From Planctomycetaceae bacterium (GTDB lineage Bacteria; Planctomycetota; Planctomycetia; Planctomycetales; Planctomycetaceae): a DNA stretch of 7,686 nt. Positions 1 through 6,217 of the stretch are shown one piece after another. The number at the start of each line of letters is the position of its first letter. Positions within the stretch are counted from its first letter, which is position 1. The notes under the pieces were generated by a model that searched no databases, was not told the DNA's origin, and saw only the letters and a list, made by a program, of their open reading frames with translations. A program made the position numbers and the translations under genes. The stretch lies in contig DOCI01000351.1 of the NCBI GenBank assembly GCA_003503535.1, positions 50,750-58,435 on the forward strand, written 5' to 3'.

Positions 1-34
1 TCTGGAACGAGGAATTCCAAGCCTTGAAGGGGCA

Positions 35-3000
35 CTAACCGAATGGGTTACGCAGGAATTTTTGATAGGGAAGCCGCACACCATCGACAAAGACCTGATC
101 AGCCCGGGGAATGTTCACTCCGTCTGGTAAGAATTCTGTCGCGCCTAGATAAGTCACTACATCATCCTGATCGACTCCGTCTCCACTTACGCCGAACCCT
201 CCGACAATCTGGTTATTGATATAAAGTGGCGTGCTCCCCGGAAAGAAAACGACTCCATTCTGATTAGACTTCTGACTGGCACCAATGGCCGGCATCACTC
301 CTGCGTCTCCGGGATCGTGGAAATTGGTTTGAGGATTGAAGGCATCGTAACCGAGCACGCTGGTGAATGTAGAAGCTGCTGCAGGTGCTCCAATATTTTC
401 GCCGGTTTTCGGATCGATGGATGGATTGTTCAATATGGAGAATGGAGCAGCCGGCGTTCCATCGACGCCATCCGGAAAGCGAGGTTCGGAAAGGTATCGG
501 AATGTTCGATTCGTAAAGGCGGTCGCCGGATCGATTGGCTCGGGACTCGTATTATTTGAATCAAATGGAGTGTCCTTATCGATTGGCAGGACATCGTTGG
601 GATCCGAATAGTAGGCGACATTTCGAGCTTTGGCGACTGCGACATCGATAGAAAATGTCGTTGCGTCCTGCATGCGATACAGTGCAAGAACTTCTCCGTT
701 GGTATCTGTCACAGCAAAGACCATTCGTGTTCTGGCTCCTGGAGATTGGTCGGGAGCTTCGAGTCGAACAGCTGCCCGCGTCACTTCGGCTGCTTCAATC
801 GCATCATCGATGATCTGCTGGACAACCGCCGCGGTCAAAGCGGGATCGGTCGCCGAGGCATGAGGAGTCACCAGATAACCTTCCGGGACATTCAAGCCAT
901 TGCGATACAATTGAGGATCAGCCGTGAAGTTCCCCAAATTCATCGGGTCTTCAATATCAATCCCGGCATCAAATATGCCATTATCATTCAAATCGCCATT
1001 GTCAGAAACGATCTGATCGGCTCCGCTGGTAACACCGGGAGGAGTATTCAGGGCCAGTTCGACTGTTTCCTGAATTCCGACACAGCCTGCCGTCGGTCCC
1101 AAAGCAGATAGTTGAACTCCGACCAGATCCAGTCTTCCAAACGGCAAGTCGATATCGCTGACAGGATTGCCTGCAAATGCTGTTTTTGCCAGCGGTTCAT
1201 GAGCAAATTCGGCAGCCTGGGTACTTCCTCCCGCTACAGCCAAAGCGATCAGCTCGGCTTCGAGAACCTTAGGGGCATTCGTTCGCTCATCTGTCGTCTG
1301 ATTAATTCCTGGGACAAATCCCTGCTCGAAACTGGCATAGCCATCCGGCCCGGGGAAGAACACCCCGACACCACCAATTAATGTATCGCCAATGCCATCC
1401 ATATTGGTATCACGAAACAGAGGAATTCCCCCGGGCAAAGTGGCGATCCCACGAGACTGAGCCCCCGGATTAATTCCCGAGACTAATCCATAAGATTCTG
1501 GAGCTGCCAATTCCTGGCCAGCAGGGACGAATGCAGGATCGATATTGAACCGACTTCGTAATGTCACATCGTCAGCGGTCCCTTTAATGCCGTCGTCACC
1601 AGGATGAATGATACTGTCACGGTTTGTATGTTCGATCGCAAACAGATCGACCTGCGGAGTATTTGGGATATCCGGCGGGAAATGTCCCCCCAGTCCAATC
1701 GGAGCTACGAATCCGGGACCACGGATCGTGGAATTGGGATCGATATCATTGGGATTGGAATTGACTTCCCGTTCCGTCACTGTCGACTGACTGATGAATC
1801 GCACCAGCCGGGAGGTCAACGGAGCAAAGGTTCCTCCGTCGCCATTGTTGGGATCACCATTGGAAAACAATGCAGCGGTGCGAGCTTTGGCAACCGCTCC
1901 ATCAATCGCAAAGGCCAACCCCTGAGGATCACCTGCAAATGTATCCAGCACATCCTGTTCTGCTCGAACGCCCAGGATATTCCCGTTGCGATCTACAATC
2001 GCGATAATCGCATCATTACTCGCAGTCACTTCAGAGCCATAATTCAACAAATCCGCGACTTCAGCAGGAGTTAATTGCTCTGGCGTGGCAACCATTGCAT
2101 GCAGGACAAAGGCATTGGCTCCATTGCCATTTTGCGAGTCCATTGGCATAAATATCGCGTTATTGACAGATTGCGAAATCGATTCGAGACGATGCTCAGT
2201 TTCATAGCCTCTACTCATTAACTGTGCGGGATCACTTTGGAAAATATCTTCCAGTCCTGAAACATGCCCGGCTTCGTGGGCGATCACTGTGAAGAAGTCG
2301 TAGCTGTTGTTAACATTGCCATTATTGTAATGGTTTTCCCAATTCTCGGCCTGATCCAACCAAATCATGCCGACGACTTTGGGCTGCTCATCTTGTTCCG
2401 AGGTTTGAACCTGACTCAACCCGAGTGTGCCATCACGCTGGCTTGTGTGACCGAAAGCTGCCAGGTCTCCAACACCGATATTCACGATCTCACTTAATTC
2501 CGCTTCAGTGTCCTGAATGAATTCAATTTTCCCTCCACTGGCATCACTCCATCCCTGTAACGCTTTGACCGCTAAGGCCTGCTGTTCTGCGGAAATCGTA
2601 TTCGAATACCCTTCGGCATCACGAAAATCATATCTAATGGTTACGGTTTCATATTGATCAATAAACCAGTCTGCAGACTCTGCATGAGGGCTGTTTTCCT
2701 GCGAAATCACTGGTAGTGAAGTCGCATTTTGTGGCCTTGTCATGGAATCCAGATCGACTTCCGCTGAGTTCGGAATCAAACTGGGATCTGTTTCGAATGC
2801 CAGATCTATACCGGAATCTGATGTCAGAGTTATCGGTTGGGAATTCCTGGAAGTCTCAATTCGTGGTGATTTGAATGTAGCTGATTCAGTTGGATCTTGT
2901 GAATCATTGGTCTCCCAGGCTGTTGGCAGGATGGAGCCTTCGTTTAATGAATCAGCCTCTGTAAGAGGTGATGCCTGGTTCGCCGACTCAGGGGTATTTG

Positions 3001-3286
3001 CGTAATTGTTACTCTCCTGAATTTGCTGGCGTGCAATATTGCGATCTGTCTCACTATTCTGAGTCGATAACGGAGGCAATTCATTTGGGTTGTGAGAATA
3101 ACTGGCGTTATGAGAATTTTCCGAGCTTGTTTCAGAACCCGTTGTCTGATTAGCGACAGCTCCTGCCAGAGAACTCAACACCAGTCGTTCTTCCAGCATT
3201 TCTACCTGAATCTGATCGTAGATTCTCTCATGCTCAACGGTCGTTGAGGTCATCTTAAGTTTGTTGAAGAATCGTAGACCAAACAT
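35..3286 (-). CDS. Exported LEPR-XLL-type protein: matrixin-like metalloprotease fused to two GlcG/HbpS-like (DUF336) domains
   Basis: 1083 residues. Residues 31-39 (LEERLVLSS) match the planctomycete LEPR-XLL leader motif, so the protein is probably exported. Residues 45-205 are a Ser/Asn/Thr/Glu-rich linker. Residues 206-380 resemble a matrixin (family M10): an early TIRYDF strand, a helix with ALQGWS, a GMIWLDQAENW strand, then HEAGHVSGLED (337-347), which gives zinc ligands His337, His341 and probably Asp347 with Glu338 catalytic, and a Met-turn candidate at Met357. Residues 404-660 and 815-1050 are two GlcG/HbpS-like domains; each has an AVAKAR helix (464-469, 883-888) and a PGGIPL or PGSTPL strand (618-623, 1016-1021). 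Asp/Gly-rich calcium-like loops lie at 561-575, 626-634 and 765-777. Only one Cys (735) is present. The start is the first ATG: the frame stays open upstream to a stop at 3416-3418 with no other ATG, GTG or TTG, and no clear Shine-Dalgarno is seen. GlcG/HbpS relatives can bind haem or cobalamin; ligand and protease substrate are unknown here. Gene call very sure, domains fairly sure, function unknown. Confidence 0.93.
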   Translation of the reverse strand: MFGLRFFNKLKMTSTTVEHERIYDQIQVEMLEERLVLSSLAGAVANQTTGSETSSENSHNASYSHNPNELPPLSTQNSETDRNIARQQIQESNNYANTPESANQASPLTEADSLNEGSILPTAWETNDSQDPTESATFKSPRIETSRNSQPITLTSDSGIDLAFETDPSLIPNSAEVDLDSMTRPQNATSLPVISQENSPHAESADWFIDQYETVTIRYDFRDAEGYSNTISAEQQALAVKALQGWSDASGGKIEFIQDTEAELSEIVNIGVGDLAAFGHTSQRDGTLGLSQVQTSEQDEQPKVVGMIWLDQAENWENHYNNGNVNNSYDFFTVIAHEAGHVSGLEDIFQSDPAQLMSRGYETEHRLESISQSVNNAIFMPMDSQNGNGANAFVLHAMVATPEQLTPAEVADLLNYGSEVTASNDAIIAIVDRNGNILGVRAEQDVLDTFAGDPQGLAFAIDGAVAKARTAALFSNGDPNNGDGGTFAPLTSRLVRFISQSTVTEREVNSNPNDIDPNSTIRGPGFVAPIGLGGHFPPDIPNTPQVDLFAIEHTNRDSIIHPGDDGIKGTADDVTLRSRFNIDPAFVPAGQELAAPESYGLVSGINPGAQSRGIATLPGGIPLFRDTNMDGIGDTLIGGVGVFFPGPDGYASFEQGFVPGINQTTDERTNAPKVLEAELIALAVAGGSTQAAEFAHEPLAKTAFAGNPVSDIDLPFGRLDLVGVQLSALGPTAGCVGIQETVELALNTPPGVTSGADQIVSDNGDLNDNGIFDAGIDIEDPMNLGNFTADPQLYRNGLNVPEGYLVTPHASATDPALTAAVVQQIIDDAIEAAEVTRAAVRLEAPDQSPGARTRMVFAVTDTNGEVLALYRMQDATTFSIDVAVAKARNVAYYSDPNDVLPIDKDTPFDSNNTSPEPIDPATAFTNRTFRYLSEPRFPDGVDGTPAAPFSILNNPSIDPKTGENIGAPAAASTFTSVLGYDAFNPQTNFHDPGDAGVMPAIGASQKSNQNGVVFFPGSTPLYINNQIVGGFGVSGDGVDQDDVVTYLGATEFLPDGVNIPRADQVFVDGVRLPYQKFLRNPFG
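137..844 (-). other. Second GlcG/HbpS-like (DUF336) domain, closer to the family consensus
   Basis: Residues 815-1050 of the minus-strand protein. Family-like segments occur in order: LTAAVVQQIIDDAIEAA, MVFAVTDTNGEVLALYRM, SIDVAVAKARNVAYYS, then VVFFPGSTPLYINNQIVGGFGVSGDGVDQDD. The end matches the GlcG consensus (a short turn, GVSGDG, a Gln-Asp pair) better than the first copy does. Both copies share an extra segment after the AKAR helix (TSRLVRFIS in copy 1, TNRTFRYLS in copy 2). That points to duplication of an already expanded domain. The 33 residues after it (1051-1083) end the protein. Confidence 0.82.
1307..2077 (-). other. First GlcG/HbpS-like (DUF336) domain, divergent and expanded
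   Basis: Residues 404-660 of the minus-strand protein. The order matches the GlcG family: a helix starting LTPAEVADLL, a strand and turn AIIAIVDRNGNILG, a helix AIDGAVAKARTAALF, then the strand pair LPGGIPLF ... LIGGVGVFF. Between helix and strand pair there is an insertion of more than 100 residues that includes HPGDDGIKGTADDV. The turn of the strand pair carries DTNMDGIGD in place of the short turn of ordinary members. The usual GVSGD...Q(D) end of the family is replaced by VFFPGPDGYASFEQ. It may keep the fold while having lost or changed ligand binding. Confidence 0.75.
2147..2671 (-). other. Matrixin-like metzincin protease domain
   Basis: Residues 206-380 of the minus-strand protein. 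The zinc site is HExxHxxGxxD (codons at 2246-2278), with the last ligand Asp instead of the usual His, as in snapalysin-type metzincins. A Met follows ten residues later (LMSRGY), in the right place for the Met-turn. Upstream, the QRDGTLGLSQVQ and GMIWLDQAENW segments resemble the structural metal and calcium loops and the edge strand of matrixins. I see no cysteine-switch propeptide, because this part of the protein has no Cys. The fold assignment comes from the motifs; activity is inferred. Confidence 0.8.
3170..3202 (-). other. LEPR-XLL-like N-terminal sorting motif
   Basis: This segment encodes residues 29-39 of the minus-strand protein, EMLEERLVLSS. Large planctomycete surface or secreted proteins often carry a motif of the form LEPRxLLS about 20-50 residues from the start, before a low-complexity linker. 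Here Pro is replaced by Glu and one Leu by Val, but spacing and the following small residues (SLAGA) agree. How the motif works is not established; a role in export or processing is inferred from its position. It is the main evidence for the taxonomic assignment. Confidence 0.7.
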
Positions 3287-3561
3287 AATTCGATACCAGT
3301 TTTCGGTGAGATACTCGGCACTCCATAACGGTGAGTGGCATAGTGTGAAAGGTAAGAATAAGAGCTGATGGAATTTGCGAATGAAGGGAATAAGAGGGCG
3401 TGATAGAATTCGGGATCATTGAGATATGATGGGGACGATGATGGTCCGTACAACCCTCATTATCGGCAAACTTACTCAGCGACAATTATCTGGAATCCTA
3501 AATATGCACGATCTGCGGGCTTATTTTCGAAAAACTTGAGCCCGGAATTGTAAAAATGGCC

Positions 3562-3618
3562 TCAGAACAGCCAATTTATGTTCAGTTCTGATTCCTCTTG
3601 TAAGACTGAAGGAATCAG
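3562..3618 (+). repeat. Two overlapping, mutually exclusive inverted repeats
   Basis: Stem A pairs TCAGAAC (3562-3568) with GTTCTGA (3585-3591) across a 16-base loop. Stem B pairs CTGATTCCT (3588-3596) with AGGAATCAG (3610-3618) across a 13-base loop. On the plus strand stem B extends by a U-G and a U-A pair to 11 pairs; on the minus strand the first of these would be a mismatch, which favours a plus-strand transcript if it is RNA. The stems share bases 3588-3591, so they cannot both form fully. No T-run follows, so neither looks like an intrinsic terminator. Confidence 0.5.
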
Positions 3619-3634
3619 GAATACTATCTGGAAT

Positions 3635-3661
3635 GAACAGCTCCCACCTCCTTTGCTGTTC
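3635..3661 (+). repeat. Inverted repeat with an anti-Shine-Dalgarno loop
   Basis: GAACAGC (3635-3641) pairs perfectly with GCTGTTC (3655-3661), leaving a 13-base loop TCCCACCTCCTTT. The loop includes CACCTCCTTT (3645-3654), identical to the anti-Shine-Dalgarno end of 16S rRNA. On the minus strand it reads AAAGGAGGTG, a perfect ribosome binding site, but no ATG follows at a usable distance; a GTG overlapping the site would give only seven codons. The left arm GAACAGC also occurs at 3565-3571, giving an alternative partner. Function is unknown. Confidence 0.4.
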
Positions 3662-3662
3662 T

Positions 3663-3735
3663 CGATCAATTAAACCCCCTCCCTCTCCACTTCTCTTCCT
3701 GTCTTGATCGGCTTTTACCTGGAGTCAATCAAGAC
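3663..3735 (+). repeat. Second pair of mutually exclusive inverted repeats
   Basis: CGATCAA (3663-3669) can pair with TTGATCG (3704-3710) across a 34-base pyrimidine-rich loop. Alternatively GTCTTGAT (3701-3708) can pair with ATCAAGAC (3728-3735) across a 19-base loop. The two use the same bases 3704-3708, so only one can form. With the upstream stems this makes five perfect arm pairs of 7-9 bases within 175 bases. They could be part of a structured leader of the gene at 3878, operator sites, or partly chance. Confidence 0.4.
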
Positions 3736-3868
3736 TTGCAGATTTACGATATTCCCTTCGTTTCAAATTCCTGCGCCAATTCCATTCTAATTCGCTTCGA
3801 AAATAATCGAATGCGGATCTACAACTTATTCCCATTCACCAGTTCCAGTCTTACCAGATGGACCGTTC

Positions 3869-3872
3869 AGGG
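3869..3872 (+). promoter_or_regulatory. Weak Shine-Dalgarno for the barrel gene
   Basis: AGGG lies five bases before the ATG at 3878. It is the only purine match to a ribosome site near this start and supports choosing that ATG. It is weak, in keeping with the other two genes, which show none. Confidence 0.4.
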
Positions 3873-3877
3873 CAGCG

Positions 3878-6139
3878 ATGAACTATTGCAACGGTATCAT
3901 TGACTGGAAAAACGACGAATCCTTAACAGGATATCTCATAACGATACTTGTCATTGCATTATCAGTCATCATGCTGTCAGAGGACATTCATGGACAGCCT
4001 TCTCAAAAGTCCTTAACTTTCGAGCAAAGAAAGCCAGCTGGCAATGCTTTTGAACACTCAAGCTCAATTCTGAAGGTTCCGTCTGAAAACCGTTTTCTGC
4101 TCACGCCACTGGATAAGATTGCTGTTCAGGATTTCGACACACCAGCGAAATCGCCTGCGTCACCAAGGTTAGAGATTCCCCGGTCTATCAAGAGCGATGA
4201 CGATTTGAGTCTGGATGTGCTGAAGCCTGGCTCAAAAATGTTTGTGGACTCGACTCATGCTGATAAAACCGCGATGTTGTTTTCTGAATTTGCTCCACTG
4301 TTTCTGACTGATCCAGACTTCGAAACGACACCTCCTCTCAATCCTCCGATATTAAGACGTCCTCTCGCAGAATTCGGGCCTCCGCAAATTGAGTTGGAAG
4401 CGGAAGAAGAAAATCTCTTTAAGGACTCTCTGCTGACTTATCCACACGAAGCTCCACTCGGGTATACTGGACCTTCTGGAATTCTTCCGAAGGACGCCCA
4501 GACTTCGAGTCACTTTGTTCCAGTGGAGGATCGCTGGCGTTCTGGTTTTCCTGACTGGGATCGATACGATAAAGAACAGCCTCCAGGAATCGACTATCCC
4601 TACGAACATGGTCGCTGGTATGACCCGTACAATCAAAATTATCTCAAAGGTGACTTTCCGATTCTTGGTCAGCATCTGTTTATGAATTTTACGGGTGAGC
4701 TCGAATCGGTTCAGGAATTTCGCCAGTTACCTGTCGCGACTTCTCCTTTTGAAAGTACCGTCGATCCATTTTCAGATCCGTTTTTTGGGGATCCCAATCA
4801 GTACTTCTCTTCAAATTTTTTCCTGCTCTCATTTGAATTGTTTCACGGCAATGCGGCCTTCAAACCGATTGACTGGCAATTCAAGATGACCACCGCGTTC
4901 AATATCAATTACCTGGACACGAATGAACTGGCCGTTGTTAATCCTGATGTCCGAGCCGGGACGACCAGGCAGGATGATTATTTTGCACTCCAGGAATACT
5001 TCCTTGAATGGAAGATGGCAGACTTAAGTCCGCATTACGATTTCGTCTCGGCACGAATCGGGTCACAGCAATTTGTCAGCGACTTCAAGGGATTTATTTT
5101 CGATGATGTTAACCGTGGAGCCCGGGTTTTTGGTACGCGACTGGCGAACCGAGATCAGTTCAACATCATTCTGTTCGATCAGGTCGAAAAGGATACCAAC
5201 AGCCAGCTGAATACATTCAATGATCGAAAACAAAATACGCTGATCATGAATTATTATCGGCAGGATTTCATTTACCCGGGATACACCGCTCAAGCCAGTT
5301 TTCATTACAACCACGATCACCCTGACTTCCTGTTCGATAACAACAACTTTCTGGCCCGTCCAGATCCCGTCGGCGTCTTCGAGCCTCATAGTGTTGAAGC
5401 CTACTATCTGGGCTTTTCAGGACAGGGGCACATCGAAAAACTGAATGTCTCGAATGCCTTTTACTATGTGTTCGGAAATGACAGCATGAATCCGATTGGG
5501 GGGAAGGCACAGGACATCAGTGCCTATATGGCAGCAGTCGAACTTTCCTACGACCGCGACTGGGCTCGATTCCGCACTTCATTCTTTTATGCTTCCGGAG
5601 ACAGCAATCCCAACGATACCACCGCAACTGGTTTCGATACGATTCTGGATGCTCCTAACTTTGCCGGCGGTGAATTCAGTTACTGGCAACGACAACAACT
5701 GCAACTCTTCGGTGTCAGTCTCGTGCAGCGGGAAAGTCTTGTTCCCGACTTGCGAACCAGCAAATTCCAAGGGCAATCCAATTTTGTCAATCCTGGATTA
5801 TTGCTATTCAATATCGGAATGGATTTTGACATCACGCCAAAATTGAAAATGATTACGAATGCGAACTACATCATGTTCGACGATACTGAAGTCCTCGAAA
5901 CCTACACCTTTCAGGATGATATTGCCACGGCTATTGGCACCGACTTGAGCATCGGTTTTGAATACCGCCCTTTATTGAGTGATAACGTTGTCTTCGAAGC
6001 AGGAATTGCGACGCTCATTCCGGATGAAGGACTCAAAGATCTGTATGGCAAATACGATCCATTCACGATTGCACAGGTCAATAATCCAGAACTCGATCCT
6101 CTGTTTTCCATCTTTGTGCAAGGAGCGTTCGTCTATTGA
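3878..6139 (+). CDS. Predicted outer-membrane beta-barrel protein (porin-like) with a signal sequence
   Basis: 753 residues. Residues 17-34 form a hydrophobic signal segment after a long N-terminal stretch; cleavage is likely near 39-41 (HGQP). Residues 44-214 are Pro/Asp/Ser-rich and look unstructured. At 218-275 a compact motif block begins with DRWRSGFPDW, continues through YDPYNQNYLKGDFPILGQ and enters a first strand (HLFMNFTGEL). From there to the end, alternating amphipathic strands rich in Phe/Tyr are separated by polar, Asn/Asp-rich loops, as in a large outer-membrane barrel. Residues 391-430 (ARIGSQQFVSDFKGFIFDD, then RGARVFGTRL) recall the alginate-export type of porin, and 573-604 has a conserved-looking SGDSNPNDTTATGFDTILDAPNF loop. 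The protein ends in an aromatic residue (VQGAFVY), a typical BAM-recognition end. Probably co-transcribed with the TolC-family gene 78 bases downstream. The substrate is unknown. The gene call is secure; the barrel is a strong inference; the family name is tentative. Confidence 0.9.
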   Translation: MNYCNGIIDWKNDESLTGYLITILVIALSVIMLSEDIHGQPSQKSLTFEQRKPAGNAFEHSSSILKVPSENRFLLTPLDKIAVQDFDTPAKSPASPRLEIPRSIKSDDDLSLDVLKPGSKMFVDSTHADKTAMLFSEFAPLFLTDPDFETTPPLNPPILRRPLAEFGPPQIELEAEEENLFKDSLLTYPHEAPLGYTGPSGILPKDAQTSSHFVPVEDRWRSGFPDWDRYDKEQPPGIDYPYEHGRWYDPYNQNYLKGDFPILGQHLFMNFTGELESVQEFRQLPVATSPFESTVDPFSDPFFGDPNQYFSSNFFLLSFELFHGNAAFKPIDWQFKMTTAFNINYLDTNELAVVNPDVRAGTTRQDDYFALQEYFLEWKMADLSPHYDFVSARIGSQQFVSDFKGFIFDDVNRGARVFGTRLANRDQFNIILFDQVEKDTNSQLNTFNDRKQNTLIMNYYRQDFIYPGYTAQASFHYNHDHPDFLFDNNNFLARPDPVGVFEPHSVEAYYLGFSGQGHIEKLNVSNAFYYVFGNDSMNPIGGKAQDISAYMAAVELSYDRDWARFRTSFFYASGDSNPNDTTATGFDTILDAPNFAGGEFSYWQRQQLQLFGVSLVQRESLVPDLRTSKFQGQSNFVNPGLLLFNIGMDFDITPKLKMITNANYIMFDDTEVLETYTFQDDIATAIGTDLSIGFEYRPLLSDNVVFEAGIATLIPDEGLKDLYGKYDPFTIAQVNNPELDPLFSIFVQGAFVY

Positions 6140-6217
6140 TTTCCAGAATTCGCAGTCAGTCGAATCGAATTGCCACTCTCCAGCACCGCTGAATTCCTCA
6201 AGTTTTCCTTCTGATCC
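6140..6217 (+). other. Short spacer between barrel gene and TolC-family gene
   Basis: These 78 bases hold no hairpin followed by a T-run, so I see no terminator, and no convincing promoter. Two GAATTC sites (6146, 6191) and a CGAATCGAATTG stretch are the only notable words. The spacing is compatible with one transcript covering both genes. An in-frame TGA at 6212-6214 lies just before the ATG at 6218, which fixes the start of the next gene. Confidence 0.6.

Larger units (their letters stand above)
3287..3877. other. Divergent intergenic region without a credible gene
   Basis: This 591-base stretch separates the minus-strand protease/GlcG gene from the plus-strand barrel gene and must hold the promoters of both. 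I found no -35/-10 pair good enough to call. Short minus-strand reading frames near 3250-3485 overlap the start of the real gene, have no family resemblance and are not believable. The middle (about 3558-3735) is dense in inverted repeats. A pyrimidine-rich tract runs from about 3671 to 3705 on the plus strand. The last 140 bases before 3878 show only a weak ribosome site. Confidence 0.7.

Noticed and set aside
1..34. Terminator after the minus-strand gene
   Set aside because: Only 34 bases are visible; the GGAATTCC palindrome is too short and has no T-run, so any terminator would lie outside the window.
746..2497. Several plus-strand reading frames of 77-156 codons opposite the large minus-strand gene
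   Set aside because: They are antisense shadows of a gene whose own frame encodes clear protease and GlcG motifs over its full length.
3250..3485. Two small minus-strand reading frames (67 and 76 codons) upstream of and overlapping the protease/GlcG gene start
   Set aside because: They overlap the real gene in other frames, have no ribosome site, no family resemblance and a composition unlike real proteins here.
3588..3630. The 9-base stem as an intrinsic terminator
   Set aside because: No T-run follows on either strand, and neither divergent gene would need a terminator there.
3720..3877. Sigma-70 promoter for the barrel gene (for example TTGCAG near 3736)
   Set aside because: No -35/-10 pair had both acceptable sequence and 16-18 base spacing.
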